Shown: positions 1-7,024, numbered from the stretch's first letter. The stretch: DNA of 15,364 bases from Bacteroidales bacterium UBA1745 (GCA_002314885.1 DCHT01000030.1:74252-89615), one strand, 5' to 3'. Numbers and translations: made by a program. The notes: generated by a model from the sequence alone, not told the origin.

Positions 1-671
1 ACGCTTCTGCTGCCGACTGATACGGGCTCGCCCATAGGGAATGGATATCCGGCCGTAGCTTCCTGATACAGAGCGAGTTCCTCTGGGATCACAACGTCCT
101 GAGGGGAGTAGTCTTCGAGGGGTTCCACGCTGCCTTCTTTGTATCCTCCTTCAATGAGGAATCGGTCGAGTTCTTCCTCTGCGTACTGGAGTCTTGCGTT
201 GCGTATGCCGAAGCCTTCAGCGACCTCGCAGGATGGGAGTGCTGCGACGAGGTCTTCACGGCTGGATACGAGTCCGCCGCTGCCGAATGTGCAGAACGGA
301 ACGATTGTCTTTCCGCTGAGGTCGACGTTCTCGAGGAGTGCCTTCACCGGCGGTGCGTATGTTCCGAACCAGATCGGGTATCCGAGGAATATCACGTCGT
401 ATTCGCTGAGGTCTCCGACCGGCACGAGTGTCGGCACGAATCCGCTCTGGCGTTCTTCGAGGCAACGTTTGATCGTGGCGTCGAAGTCTCCGTCATAGAT
501 TTCTTCCACGTCGAACGCCTGGATGTCTCCACCGATCTGTTTCTGGATTTCTTCGGCCACCGCTTTGGTCGCACCTGTCTGTGAGTAGTAGAGGATCAGC
601 ACCTTTGGTGCCTTTTCTGCGCAAGATACCATCATAGCTGCACTGATTACGAGAGTTAGGATTTTCTTCAT
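1..671 (-). CDS. Flavodoxin-family lipoprotein, C-terminus beyond window edge
   Basis: The reverse strand reads open from an ATG at 671 to the window edge, giving 223 codons without a stop. The start MKKILTLVISAAMMVSC is a lipoprotein signal with the lipidated Cys at residue 17. The FMN phosphate-binding loop of the flavodoxin fold follows directly after the second beta strand (YYSQTGAT, residues 28-35). The isoalloxazine-binding loops are visible as LGYPIWFGTYAPPV (about 96-109) and FCTFGSGG (about 126-133). From about residue 170 an extra C-terminal segment begins, ending near a GYPFPMG motif, and it runs out of view. Flavodoxins carry one or two electrons on bound FMN; a lipoprotein version would act at the envelope rather than in the cytoplasm, which is inferred from the signal. 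A perfect -7 box (TAACTTTG in reverse) lies 24 bases upstream. The partner and pathway are not visible. Confidence 0.9.
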   Translation of the reverse strand, partial: MKKILTLVISAAMMVSCAEKAPKVLILYYSQTGATKAVAEEIQKQIGGDIQAFDVEEIYDGDFDATIKRCLEERQSGFVPTLVPVGDLSEYDVIFLGYPIWFGTYAPPVKALLENVDLSGKTIVPFCTFGSGGLVSSREDLVAALPSCEVAEGFGIRNARLQYAEEELDRFLIEGGYKEGSVEPLEDYSPQDVVIPEELALYQEATAGYPFPMGEPVSVGSRS

Positions 672-694
672 TGTGTTGCGGTTTAGTGTTTCCT

Positions 695-702
695 CAAAGT
701 TA
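695..702 (-). promoter_or_regulatory. Bacteroidota -7 promoter box for the flavodoxin gene
   Basis: On the reverse strand this reads TAACTTTG, a full match to the Bacteroidota -7 consensus TAnnTTTG. It lies 23 bases before the ATG at 671, giving a short leader. No clear -33 TTTG is present at the usual 19-21 base spacing, so strength is uncertain. Confidence 0.6.
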
Positions 703-753
703 GGGAATTTCTTTTGAAATGCGTGATTTTTAAGGGTTTATGCGCGTATGCTC

Positions 754-784
754 TTGCGTATGTGCGAGAGAGTTCTTAATTTTG
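754..784 (+). promoter_or_regulatory. Bacteroidota sigma-70-type promoter for the 835-3936 operon
   Basis: TTG at 754-756 and TAATTTTG at 777-784 are separated by 20 bases, matching the TTTG / TAnnTTTG promoter layout of Bacteroidota. Transcription would begin near 791 and leave a leader of about 45 A+T-rich bases before the peptide gene at 835. Confidence 0.65.
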
Positions 785-834
785 CGCACTTTTGTTCCAA
801 ATTCGGATAAAAATTAATACAAAATATACACATT

Positions 835-987
835 ATGATGAAAAAATTATTGAAAGAGTACGAGGCTCCGCTGTGTGATGTGGTGGAGTGCGTAGTTGAA
901 GGTGTGATTGCCGGAAGCGGTGACGTCACGAATACCACTGAGTCAACAGACCAGTCTTCTAATTGGGGTCTTATTAACGGAAATTAA
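835..987 (+). CDS. Small 50-residue peptide gene upstream of the Big_2 lipoprotein
   Basis: ATG at 835 (a second ATG follows at 838) opens a 50-codon frame that ends with TAA at 985-987, only three bases before the next gene. The peptide begins MMKKLLKEYEAPLCDVVECV, continues with EGVIAGSGDV and ends NWGLINGN. It has no obvious signal peptide or membrane helix; it is acidic after the first ten residues and holds two Cys (about 14 and 19). From memory, short Bacteroidales peptides of the pattern MKK..Y..P...VVE....GVI..SG are common and of unknown function, and this fits that pattern. A good promoter sits just upstream, and the tight junction means it is almost certainly co-transcribed and perhaps translationally coupled with the following lipoprotein. 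It could be a secreted or processed peptide, a partner of the lipoprotein, or a leader peptide. None of these is proven. Confidence 0.7.
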   Translation: MMKKLLKEYEAPLCDVVECVVEGVIAGSGDVTNTTESTDQSSNWGLINGN

Positions 988-990
988 GCT

Positions 991-3936
991 ATGAAGAAGT
1001 TTTTGCATTTTTTTGCGGCTGTACTCGCATTTGTTCTTGTGGCTTGTTCTCCAGAGGAACTTAGGCCTTCAATTGAGACCCAGGTTGTTACTTTTGGTGT
1101 TGAGGTAGATGATTTCAGCACCAAGACTAATATCGTCCCAGATGCTAACGAGGTGACTTTCGCAACTGAGTGGGTATCACAAGATAAGATAGGCGTTCAT
1201 TATGAAACCGATCAACTAACAGAAGACGAGGAAGGCTTTGTCTCTGGTACAAATGTCTGTGCGACATATAATGGAGGCTCTTTTTCTGCAGCCTTTCCTG
1301 TCTATAAAGGTGCGTGGTCGTACAACGCATATTATCCATATCAGAACACGGAATTGGTAGTAGGAGAGTCTGTTTCAATTCCATTTGGGAGTGCTCGCGT
1401 CCAAAACGGCAATAAACTTAATCCTGCATATGACATCATGTACGGAACTGTAAAAGATGGTACGTATCTTACCAATGCTGATGCGGGTAAGGATGACAAT
1501 GGTGACGCGATTAAGTTTACGATGCAGAAGTCAACTGCTCTCTTGTATTTTCATTTAACTGGCTCATATTCTGGAAGTGTCGAGTCTGCTACTTTGACGG
1601 TGGAGGGTGCTGATCTTTGTGCTCCAACGGTTAATCTTACAACATCCGGAGACTATACAGGTTGGTTGGATATACCAGAAGATACGGGCGAAAAGACAAT
1701 CTCTTTATCGTTTGAGGAAGGAACGAATCCATCTGCAGATAATCTTGTTCTCTGGTTCAATATTATGCCGGATACCTTTACTAAGCTTACACTTGTTGTG
1801 GAAACTGAGGGCAAAGTACTTACGCTAGTTAACTCTACCTCGACTAACTATGTAGCTGGTAAGATTTATAAGATATCTGGTAATGCGACATCGTTGTGGA
1901 AGGATAAGGTAACAAGGACAATCCAATGGGAAGCGCCGTCGGATTGGAATGGTGTAAGTTCATCTACTATTACTTTTAGTGATGATCGTTATGGATATAC
2001 TGTAACTGGATCTAAGTCTAATGCGGGGACAAATCCAACTGTTGTAACGCCAACGGAAAATAATTCTTATGCAAAAGATTGTAGGATATATGCTGGTGGC
2101 ACTGTTACTGTTTCAAATAATAATAATCCTATAACATCTATTATTTTTAATTTATCTACCCAGGGTCTGAAGAGATTGGCTCCAATAACAGCTTCTGTTG
2201 GCACAATATCAGATCAGCAGTCTGGAGATAAAACTGTGGTATGGTCTGGATATTCAACAAGCGTAACCTTCTCTGTGGGGGATAAAGCAACATATGGATC
2301 GGATAGCAATTCTAATGGACAATTATGTTTCGATTCAATTGACGCAATCTATATAGGTGACGCACCTACAGTGATAAATGTTGAAACAGTTTCGCTCTCT
2401 CAATCAAATGCAACAATGGTTGTTGGCGATAAATTAACTCTCACTGCTACTGTTACTCCATCAGCTGCGGATAATAAGACTGTTGTCTGGTCTTCAGAAA
2501 ATACTGGCGTGGCTACTGTTGAAAATGGGGTAGTTACTGCTATATCTGCTGGTACAGTGACAATTACTGCAACAACTGTAGATGGCGCAAAAACGGCATC
2601 ATGTGCGATTACGGTCACCAATCCAGAGACAAAGACTGTCGATCAATGGAGGGAGTTAATATCATCGACTGATAAGAATAATCCATCATCATTTAATTTT
2701 GTTTTAAATGAAGCGACTGTCACTTATGTATCTGGTAAGTCTGCTTTTATGGAGGATTCGTCGCGAGGTATATACTATTATTCTTCTGCGGAGATTACAA
2801 ATATTTCTGCCGGTGATAAAATTTCCGGTAGTATTACAGGAACGGGCTTTATATATAATGGTTTAGTTGAAGTTGTTAGTCTTGATCTTTCTTCTGCTAC
2901 AATTGTACATAATTGTGATATTCCTGTGACTACAGTCACGAAAAATGAGCTTTCTGATAATTATGATGTTTATGTGAGTCGAAGGATAAAACTTGAGAAT
3001 GTTGCTGTGATTCAAGATCCTAAAACAATTGCAGGATTTAATGCCTACACTTATAACTCTGTATCTCTTACAAATGGATTGGCTCCAAGTGTAATAGTTT
3101 ATCCAGGTTATTTTACTAATAAGCAGTTGACCGTTTGGGAATCATTCAATATTTCAGAGGTAACTCCAACAGGTATTTCCCTTGATGCGGAGAGCATAAC
3201 ATTGACCAAAGGTAAAAGGCAGACTCTTACAGCAACAGTCACACCTGTTAACGCCACAAATAAGAATGTTATTTGGACGACTAGCGATGCTGCCGTTGCC
3301 ACTGTAAGTAATGGAGTTGTTTCAGCTGTGGGCGCAGGCAGTGCTACAATAACGGCAAAGTTAGGAGCCAACGAGTCTGTTAATGCTACCTGTGCTATTA
3401 CAGTTGAAGAGCCAACGGCAGTCGTAAAGACCGAACAGGTGATTTACTCTGTGGGATTTGAAAGCGATGAAAACTTCACGGCGGGTAACAATTATCAGGG
3501 AACAGTAACATACGGCCCAGAGGGGAAACAGTGGAAATTATATTATGGAAACTTCTCCACTTCTAGTTGTATTTCTGGTAGCCAATCTATCGCCTTAAGG
3601 TTGTATACATCAAATAATTATGGTACTGCCACTATGAACTTTGATCTTGAGGAAGTTACGAAGGTTACTTATAAGGTTAAAGCCGCGACAAGTAATTCTG
3701 CTAAGATAAAATTGAATACCTATTATTCGAAGGATGGCGGCGAAAATTGGGTTAAGGTGGATGATGCCATCTCTCCTTCATCTACTGCTTCTGAGAAGAC
3801 GATGAACATTAGTTCGACAGGAGAGTTCTCTTATGTACGTATAAAGTTTGAAATAGCTAGCTCTTCTACTAAACCATCAAAGAGTAGTGCCCAGCTAACA
3901 ATCGATGATGTAAAGGTTTACGGAATGAAAGAGTAA
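991..3936 (+). CDS. Large multi-domain surface lipoprotein with fimbrillin-like and two Big_2 Ig-like domains
   Basis: The 981-residue product starts with a lipoprotein signal (FVLVAC, Cys19). Residues about 28-297 resemble the fimbrillin-type beta module of Bacteroidales, with a TKT motif, a W..QDKIGV strand and an AYYPY strand. Residues about 308-455 form another beta-rich segment. Two bacterial Ig-like group 2 (Big_2) repeats lie at about 464-545 and 727-808, each with the LTATVTP, VVW/VIWTS and GTVTITA or SATITA hallmarks. Between them (about 548-725) is an OB-fold-like segment. The C-terminus (about 817-979) looks like a jelly-roll, carbohydrate- or ligand-binding module (YSKDGGENWVKV, then TIDDVKVYG at the end). 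No catalytic motif is visible, so an adhesive or binding role at the cell surface is inferred. It follows the 50-residue peptide gene by three bases and ends in a strong terminator. Its codons are much richer in A and T than the GC-rich operon downstream, which may reflect transfer. Confidence 0.85.
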   Translation: MKKFLHFFAAVLAFVLVACSPEELRPSIETQVVTFGVEVDDFSTKTNIVPDANEVTFATEWVSQDKIGVHYETDQLTEDEEGFVSGTNVCATYNGGSFSAAFPVYKGAWSYNAYYPYQNTELVVGESVSIPFGSARVQNGNKLNPAYDIMYGTVKDGTYLTNADAGKDDNGDAIKFTMQKSTALLYFHLTGSYSGSVESATLTVEGADLCAPTVNLTTSGDYTGWLDIPEDTGEKTISLSFEEGTNPSADNLVLWFNIMPDTFTKLTLVVETEGKVLTLVNSTSTNYVAGKIYKISGNATSLWKDKVTRTIQWEAPSDWNGVSSSTITFSDDRYGYTVTGSKSNAGTNPTVVTPTENNSYAKDCRIYAGGTVTVSNNNNPITSIIFNLSTQGLKRLAPITASVGTISDQQSGDKTVVWSGYSTSVTFSVGDKATYGSDSNSNGQLCFDSIDAIYIGDAPTVINVETVSLSQSNATMVVGDKLTLTATVTPSAADNKTVVWSSENTGVATVENGVVTAISAGTVTITATTVDGAKTASCAITVTNPETKTVDQWRELISSTDKNNPSSFNFVLNEATVTYVSGKSAFMEDSSRGIYYYSSAEITNISAGDKISGSITGTGFIYNGLVEVVSLDLSSATIVHNCDIPVTTVTKNELSDNYDVYVSRRIKLENVAVIQDPKTIAGFNAYTYNSVSLTNGLAPSVIVYPGYFTNKQLTVWESFNISEVTPTGISLDAESITLTKGKRQTLTATVTPVNATNKNVIWTTSDAAVATVSNGVVSAVGAGSATITAKLGANESVNATCAITVEEPTAVVKTEQVIYSVGFESDENFTAGNNYQGTVTYGPEGKQWKLYYGNFSTSSCISGSQSIALRLYTSNNYGTATMNFDLEEVTKVTYKVKAATSNSAKIKLNTYYSKDGGENWVKVDDAISPSSTASEKTMNISSTGEFSYVRIKFEIASSSTKPSKSSAQLTIDDVKVYGMKE

Positions 3937-3964
3937 GATAGAATAAAATAGAAGTTCTTTTTTT

Positions 3965-3996
3965 AGTGGCCCAGCCTCCCGCTGGGCCACTTTTTT
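3965..3996 (+). terminator. Rho-independent terminator after the large lipoprotein gene
   Basis: A perfect 11-base stem (AGTGGCCCAGC at 3965-3975 with GCTGGGCCACT at 3981-3991) closes a CTCCC loop and is followed by a run of T to 3996. The base before the stem is a T-run rather than an A-run, so it acts only in the plus direction. Confidence 0.92.
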
Positions 3997-4018
3997 ATAC
4001 AGTTGTTCCAAGTTTTTA

Positions 4019-4026
4019 TAACTTTG
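4019..4026 (+). promoter_or_regulatory. Bacteroidota -7 box for the 4051 gene
   Basis: TAACTTTG matches TAnnTTTG fully and lies 24 bases before the ATG at 4051. The expected -33 position falls just after the terminator hairpin and has no good TTTG. The box argues for starting the protein at 4051: a start at the upstream in-frame TTG (4003) would precede the transcript start. Confidence 0.6.
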
Positions 4027-4050
4027 AACTGTTGCAAACAAATAGTCGAC

Positions 4051-4662
4051 ATGAAACTCCTACGAATAATAATGGCAACACTGGCCATGTCCATCTCCCT
4101 CTCCGCTCAGGCCAGAGTCTCATACTCTGCGAACAAGAAGACATTGACAGCTTTCTTTTCCGCCGCTGATGATGAGATAGTTACGATGGACTCATTCAAG
4201 AGGGACTGGTATGATGCTGTTCAATACGCAATTGACAACAAATACAAATGCCTTATATTTCAGGGGGCCAACGGAGAGTATTTTCAAGTCATCAAAGGCA
4301 ACGAACAGCTCTACAATGCAGATTGGTATTGGTCTGTGCTGGAGGGGAAGATAGCAAAGATGGGATCGACTACTTATATCCAGGGAGAGGAGATTGGAAG
4401 AGAGAATGTTAAGGTAAGTGGCCCCAAGTATGTATCCGAGACGTTCATTAACGGCAAAAGGGATAGTATCTATGAGAGCGACTGGCATAATGGCCCATTC
4501 CCGACAGAAACCTCAACATACAAGTCAGGAGGAGACACTTATGTCACCAAGACTTATTATCGTCCGGCAAAGTATGAAGAGAAAATCAAATACGCACCAG
4601 GAAAGAGGATAGTTGTCACGGGGATAGAAGAGTTTGCCAAGCAAACCTATTTCAGAGAGTAA
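4051..4662 (+). CDS. Exported protein of unknown function, 203 residues
   Basis: The chosen ATG at 4051 gives a clean signal peptide (MKLLRIIMATLAMSISLSAQA) with likely cleavage after Ala21. An in-frame TTG at 4003 would add 16 residues ahead of the signal and lies upstream of the promoter box, so it is rejected. The mature part is mixed: an aromatic central region (residues about 50-100, including YFQVIKGNEQLYNADWYWSV) and a basic, Tyr-rich C-terminal third with repeated TYK/TYY/KY pairs. No Cys-rich, catalytic or membrane segment is evident after the signal. I do not recognise the family. It would act in the periplasm or on the outer face. It converges with the NERD gene on the other strand, with only 24 bases between their stop codons and no hairpin there. 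Confidence 0.75.
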   Translation: MKLLRIIMATLAMSISLSAQARVSYSANKKTLTAFFSAADDEIVTMDSFKRDWYDAVQYAIDNKYKCLIFQGANGEYFQVIKGNEQLYNADWYWSVLEGKIAKMGSTTYIQGEEIGRENVKVSGPKYVSETFINGKRDSIYESDWHNGPFPTETSTYKSGGDTYVTKTYYRPAKYEEKIKYAPGKRIVVTGIEEFAKQTYFRE

Positions 4663-4686
4663 TCTTTCACCTATACGGCTAGATAC

Positions 4687-5430
4687 CTATCTCTCCACCT
4701 TCTTCGTAAACTTACACTGAGGATAATTGCTGCAGCCAAGGAATGGACCATAGGCACCACTCCTTTCGACAAGTTTGCCGCCACAACGAGGGCAGATTCC
4801 ACTGTCGATCTTAGCGGCAGTAATATGTCCCTGTCGGTGGGCGTATTCGGCGTGCTCCTTGCGGGCTTTGTGCTCAACGATATTCGATGCCTTGAGCCTG
4901 TTGATGATCAGATTGACCTGTGCCGTCGGAATCACGGGCTCAGCATACATCTTAATCAAAGGGTTGACGTTTATCCAATGAGTAACCATATATGAAGGTG
5001 CATTTACCTTCAGTGTGGCCTGGTTTGAAAAGACGACCAGCGGAATTGTCTTGAACGTTCCCAGGTCGCTGAGAACGCGATTTATTGCCCTGACGTGACC
5101 CTCATTCTGGAGGACTGGGTTGCGGAACTGATACTTGTGCCCATAGACATTCTTCACCCAATACTCGGAGGTCATACTTCCAGTGATTATGCCCTTGTAG
5201 TACTTGGTCTCGATAACGAAAATGCCATACTCCGAAACGACGATATGATCAATCTGAGAAGTACCGGCCGGTGTCTTCACCATCACATCATTAAGCACAG
5301 TGTACTTCTCCGACGGCAGTCTTGACAGGATTGTTGAAACAGCCTTCTCCCCAACTTTGCCTTTATTCAGCTGTACATATATCCCCAGTATGAGGATAAT
5401 AATAAATATAGGTAAGACTAAATAAACCAT
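4687..5430 (-). CDS. Membrane-anchored NERD-domain protein with C-terminal zinc ribbon
   Basis: The 247-residue product has one N-terminal membrane helix (residues 3-20) and then a NERD (nuclease-related) domain. The fold's signatures are all present: KGKVGEKA with Glu28, SQIDHIVV with Asp61, the IETKYYKG strand with Glu74 and Lys76, and the NPVLQNEGH motif with Gln109. This is the D-ExK-Q layout of restriction-like nucleases. The last 35 residues hold a topoisomerase-type zinc ribbon with Cys213, Cys216, Cys233 and Cys239 and the GPFLGCSNYPQC signature, which binds nucleic acid in topoisomerase I. The domain order (helix, NERD, ribbon) is known in other bacteria, but the biological role is not settled; DNA cleavage or DNA handling at the membrane is inferred. 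The gene diverges from the small membrane-protein gene at 5503 with overlapping promoters. Confidence 0.9.
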   Translation of the reverse strand: MVYLVLPIFIIILILGIYVQLNKGKVGEKAVSTILSRLPSEKYTVLNDVMVKTPAGTSQIDHIVVSEYGIFVIETKYYKGIITGSMTSEYWVKNVYGHKYQFRNPVLQNEGHVRAINRVLSDLGTFKTIPLVVFSNQATLKVNAPSYMVTHWINVNPLIKMYAEPVIPTAQVNLIINRLKASNIVEHKARKEHAEYAHRQGHITAAKIDSGICPRCGGKLVERSGAYGPFLGCSNYPQCKFTKKVER

Positions 5431-5450
5431 AAGGGATTGCTGCGCTGTGC

Positions 5451-5483
5451 TTTTGCAAAGATATAACGTTTTTCGTACCTTCG
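5451..5483 (+). promoter_or_regulatory. Promoter for the 5503 membrane-protein gene
   Basis: TTTTG at 5451-5455 and TACCTTCG at 5476-5483 (seven of eight bases of TAnnTTTG) are 20 bases apart. The start site would be near 5490, leaving a leader of about 13 bases. It overlaps the divergent promoter of the NERD gene, so the two may compete for polymerase. Confidence 0.5.
5456..5463 (-). promoter_or_regulatory. -7 box for the NERD gene
   Basis: On the reverse strand this reads TATCTTTG, a full match to TAnnTTTG, 25 bases before the ATG at 5430. A reverse TTG at 5486-5488 lies 22 bases further upstream and could serve as the -33 element. The box touches the -33 TTTTG of the opposite promoter. 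Confidence 0.55.
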
Positions 5484-5502
5484 CTCAACAACCCTACTCA
5501 CT

Positions 5503-5721
5503 ATGCCCCTCACCCTCACATACGAACAGCTGGGTCTTGTGATCGGACTGATCATCTTCGTTCCGATCCTGGTTTTGCTGATCTATAACGCGGTCAAGAA
5601 GGACAAGTACAAGAAGCCCACTTTTATGGGCTGCGTAGTGAGCTTTTGCTGCGCACTGCTCCCGCTGTATCTCCTCTTCTGCGTGCTGGGATGGATGGGG
5701 GAGAAGCGCGACTGCGACTAG
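5503..5721 (+). CDS. Small two-helix membrane protein, 72 residues
   Basis: The product has two hydrophobic helices (residues about 10-29 and 42-64) separated by a short very basic loop (KKDKYKK). The loop composition suggests both ends face the outside, by the positive-inside rule. There is no signal peptide separate from helix 1 and no known motif. Function unknown. The last codons overlap the convergent gene: the four bases CTAG at 5718-5721 give a TAG stop on each strand. An upstream promoter match and the clean hydrophobic pattern support it as a real gene. Confidence 0.65.
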   Translation: MPLTLTYEQLGLVIGLIIFVPILVLLIYNAVKKDKYKKPTFMGCVVSFCCALLPLYLLFCVLGWMGEKRDCD

Positions 5722-6212
5722 AAATTCATCCTCAAGCCTACACCATTTTTGGTGGCGCCGAAGCTGACCTGAACGTCGGGAGAGGCTGCACTCTGGGCAT
5801 AGCCATTCCTCTGGTTGAAGTCTTCGGCGAGCCAGTTGAGGCGGCCGCGGCCGACACAGAAGAGCGGAACGCCCACGGTGAGGCAGATGTCGCCGACGGC
5901 GGTTATTCCGAGGCCAGTGAGGTAAATAGATTCCTCGCTGTCGCAGAGCCCAATCACACTCGTCACGATTCCCGCGAATCCGATCACGGCACCGCTGATG
6001 ATCAGTCTTTTGCCTGATGCAAACTGCTTCTGGGCGCCGATGTAGGTCTGATTGTAATTATACTCGCCCACGAGTTCGAGCACCTGGTCCGGGCTGAGTT
6101 CCTGATCTAATATATATAGGTATTTGCCCTCGCGATGCATTTCTGGGCGGACCTGGGCGTTGGCAACGATGCTGCCAAGGACTATGGCAATGATTAAAGC
6201 AATCTTCTTCAT
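5718..6212 (-). CDS. Exported protein of unknown function with two hydrophobic segments, 164 residues
   Basis: The start MKKIALIIAIVLGSIVANAQ is a signal peptide with likely cleavage after Ala19. The mature protein has a charged segment with an LSPDQVLELVG motif (about 39-49), then two hydrophobic stretches (about 70-88 and 98-120), and ends with the aromatic VGLRMNF. Many Bacteroidales proteins of this kind (signal, short helix, paired glycine-rich hydrophobic segments) are annotated only as hypothetical; I do not recognise the family. A promoter with good spacing lies upstream. Its stop shares bases with the stop of the convergent 5503 gene. Confidence 0.75.
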   Translation of the reverse strand: MKKIALIIAIVLGSIVANAQVRPEMHREGKYLYILDQELSPDQVLELVGEYNYNQTYIGAQKQFASGKRLIISGAVIGFAGIVTSVIGLCDSEESIYLTGLGITAVGDICLTVGVPLFCVGRGRLNWLAEDFNQRNGYAQSAASPDVQVSFGATKNGVGLRMNF

Positions 6213-6238
6213 AACGTAATTGGTTTCAAATCTTTCCT

Positions 6239-6269
6239 CAAAATTACAAAAATTCTTACCTTAGCCAAA
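6239..6269 (-). promoter_or_regulatory. Promoter for the 5718-6212 gene
   Basis: In reverse, TTTG at 6269-6266 and TAATTTTG at 6246-6239 are separated by 19 bases, the best-spaced Bacteroidota promoter in the window. The transcript would begin near 6232, with a leader of about 20 bases to the ATG at 6212. Confidence 0.7.
6257..6264 (+). promoter_or_regulatory. Possible -7 box for the 6296 gene
   Basis: TACCTTAG matches seven of eight bases of TAnnTTTG and lies about 30 bases before the ATG at 6296. No -33 element is clear. It sits inside the spacer of the opposite promoter, so the two divergent promoters overlap. Confidence 0.35.
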
Positions 6270-6295
6270 TATTAACCAATTATAAAAGGACAGAT

Positions 6296-6700
6296 ATGAA
6301 AAGACTGATACTTATCACCCTCCTTGCAGCAATCTCATTTGCAGCTGGCGCAAAGAACAACATCAAACTCAAAATCGAAGGTCCCGAGGACTCCTATAAT
6401 ATGATAAAGGTCTGCAACCAGACCAATTTCGTCGACTTCGACGTGACCGTCTATGCACTTACCGAAAGGGACGGCAAACTCGTGGTGGCGAATGGACTCG
6501 GCAACTTCAAGCTCGAGGACAGGGACGACACCGACAGCGCGAAGGCGAAGGTCCGCTTCGGACAGTGGATTGGCGTGAGCCTGCCGGACGGAATGGAGAA
6601 CGTCCAGGCGGTCGTGACCTACCTCGACCTGCCTGTGTTCGACATCATAGTCATCACCCTCACTGAAAGCAGTGCAGTGGACGTCGGAGAGGAATTCTAA
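6296..6700 (+). CDS. Exported protein of unknown function, 134 residues
   Basis: The signal peptide MKRLILITLLAAISFAAGA is followed by likely cleavage after Ala19. The mature part is about 115 residues of alternating hydrophobic and polar residues, as in a single beta sandwich: strands around KLKIEGPE, FVDFDVTVYALTE, KLVVANGLGNFKL, KVRFGQWIGVSLP, VQAVVTYLDLPVFDIIVITLTE. It ends in an acidic tail (VDVGEEF). No active-site motif is visible and I do not recognise the family. The next gene starts 11 bases downstream, beyond a run of eight T, so the two are probably one transcript. Confidence 0.75.
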   Translation: MKRLILITLLAAISFAAGAKNNIKLKIEGPEDSYNMIKVCNQTNFVDFDVTVYALTERDGKLVVANGLGNFKLEDRDDTDSAKAKVRFGQWIGVSLPDGMENVQAVVTYLDLPVFDIIVITLTESSAVDVGEEF

Positions 6701-6711
6701 TTTTTTTTCCT

Positions 6712-6927
6712 ATGCGAACCACCATTCTCCTTCTCTCCCTCATCATCCCTTTGTGTTCATTCACCGGCGGATACAAAACCGTGAAGACCTATCAGTGCCC
6801 CGAGGCGAATCAGGGCGTGGCGGCGGATGGGGAGCATTTCTATGCGATAGGCAACCAGACGATAGCCAAATACACCCTCAAGGGCAAGAAGGTGGCCGAA
6901 TATGTTTCGGAGGTGGCGCAGAAGTAG
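6712..6927 (+). CDS. Short exported protein, possibly the N-terminal remnant of a beta-propeller protein
   Basis: The 71-residue product has a signal peptide (about residues 1-18, LLLSLIIPLCSFTGG; the Cys lacks a good lipobox). The rest, YQCPEANQGVAADGEHFYAI followed by GNQTIAKYTLKGKKVAEYV, resembles the first blade of exported Bacteroides-type propeller proteins, where a CPEA.QGVAVD..YFYAI strand is followed by several hundred more residues. Here a stop falls right after the first blade and no matching continuation is seen in any frame downstream. It is therefore either a truncated relic or a genuine one-blade protein. The family link is from memory and only moderate in confidence. It follows the 6296 gene by 11 bases. 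Confidence 0.55.
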   Translation: MRTTILLLSLIIPLCSFTGGYKTVKTYQCPEANQGVAADGEHFYAIGNQTIAKYTLKGKKVAEYVSEVAQK

Positions 6928-6988
6928 TGCCACTAGTACTGCACCACTTTTTTGTGGCACCTAACTAACTGATTATCAGCGACTTCGT

Positions 6989-7024
6989 GGATGTCGATTC
7001 TGCATTTTTACGGAATCGACATCC
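6989..7024. repeat. Perfect 12-base inverted repeat (long hairpin)
   Basis: GGATGTCGATTC at 6989-7000 pairs exactly with GAATCGACATCC at 7013-7024. Two more pairs (one a wobble) can extend the stem inward, leaving a small A+T-rich loop. No T-run follows on either strand, so it is not a standard terminator. Confidence 0.85.

Noticed and set aside
4003..4050. Alternative TTG start for the 4051 gene
   Set aside because: It would precede the -7 box and put 16 residues ahead of a good signal peptide.
6701..6708. Run of eight T after the 6296 gene, considered as a terminator
   Set aside because: The only nearby hairpin (CACTG-AAAG-CAGTG at 6661-6674) is about 25 bases upstream and short, so it is not a normal terminator.
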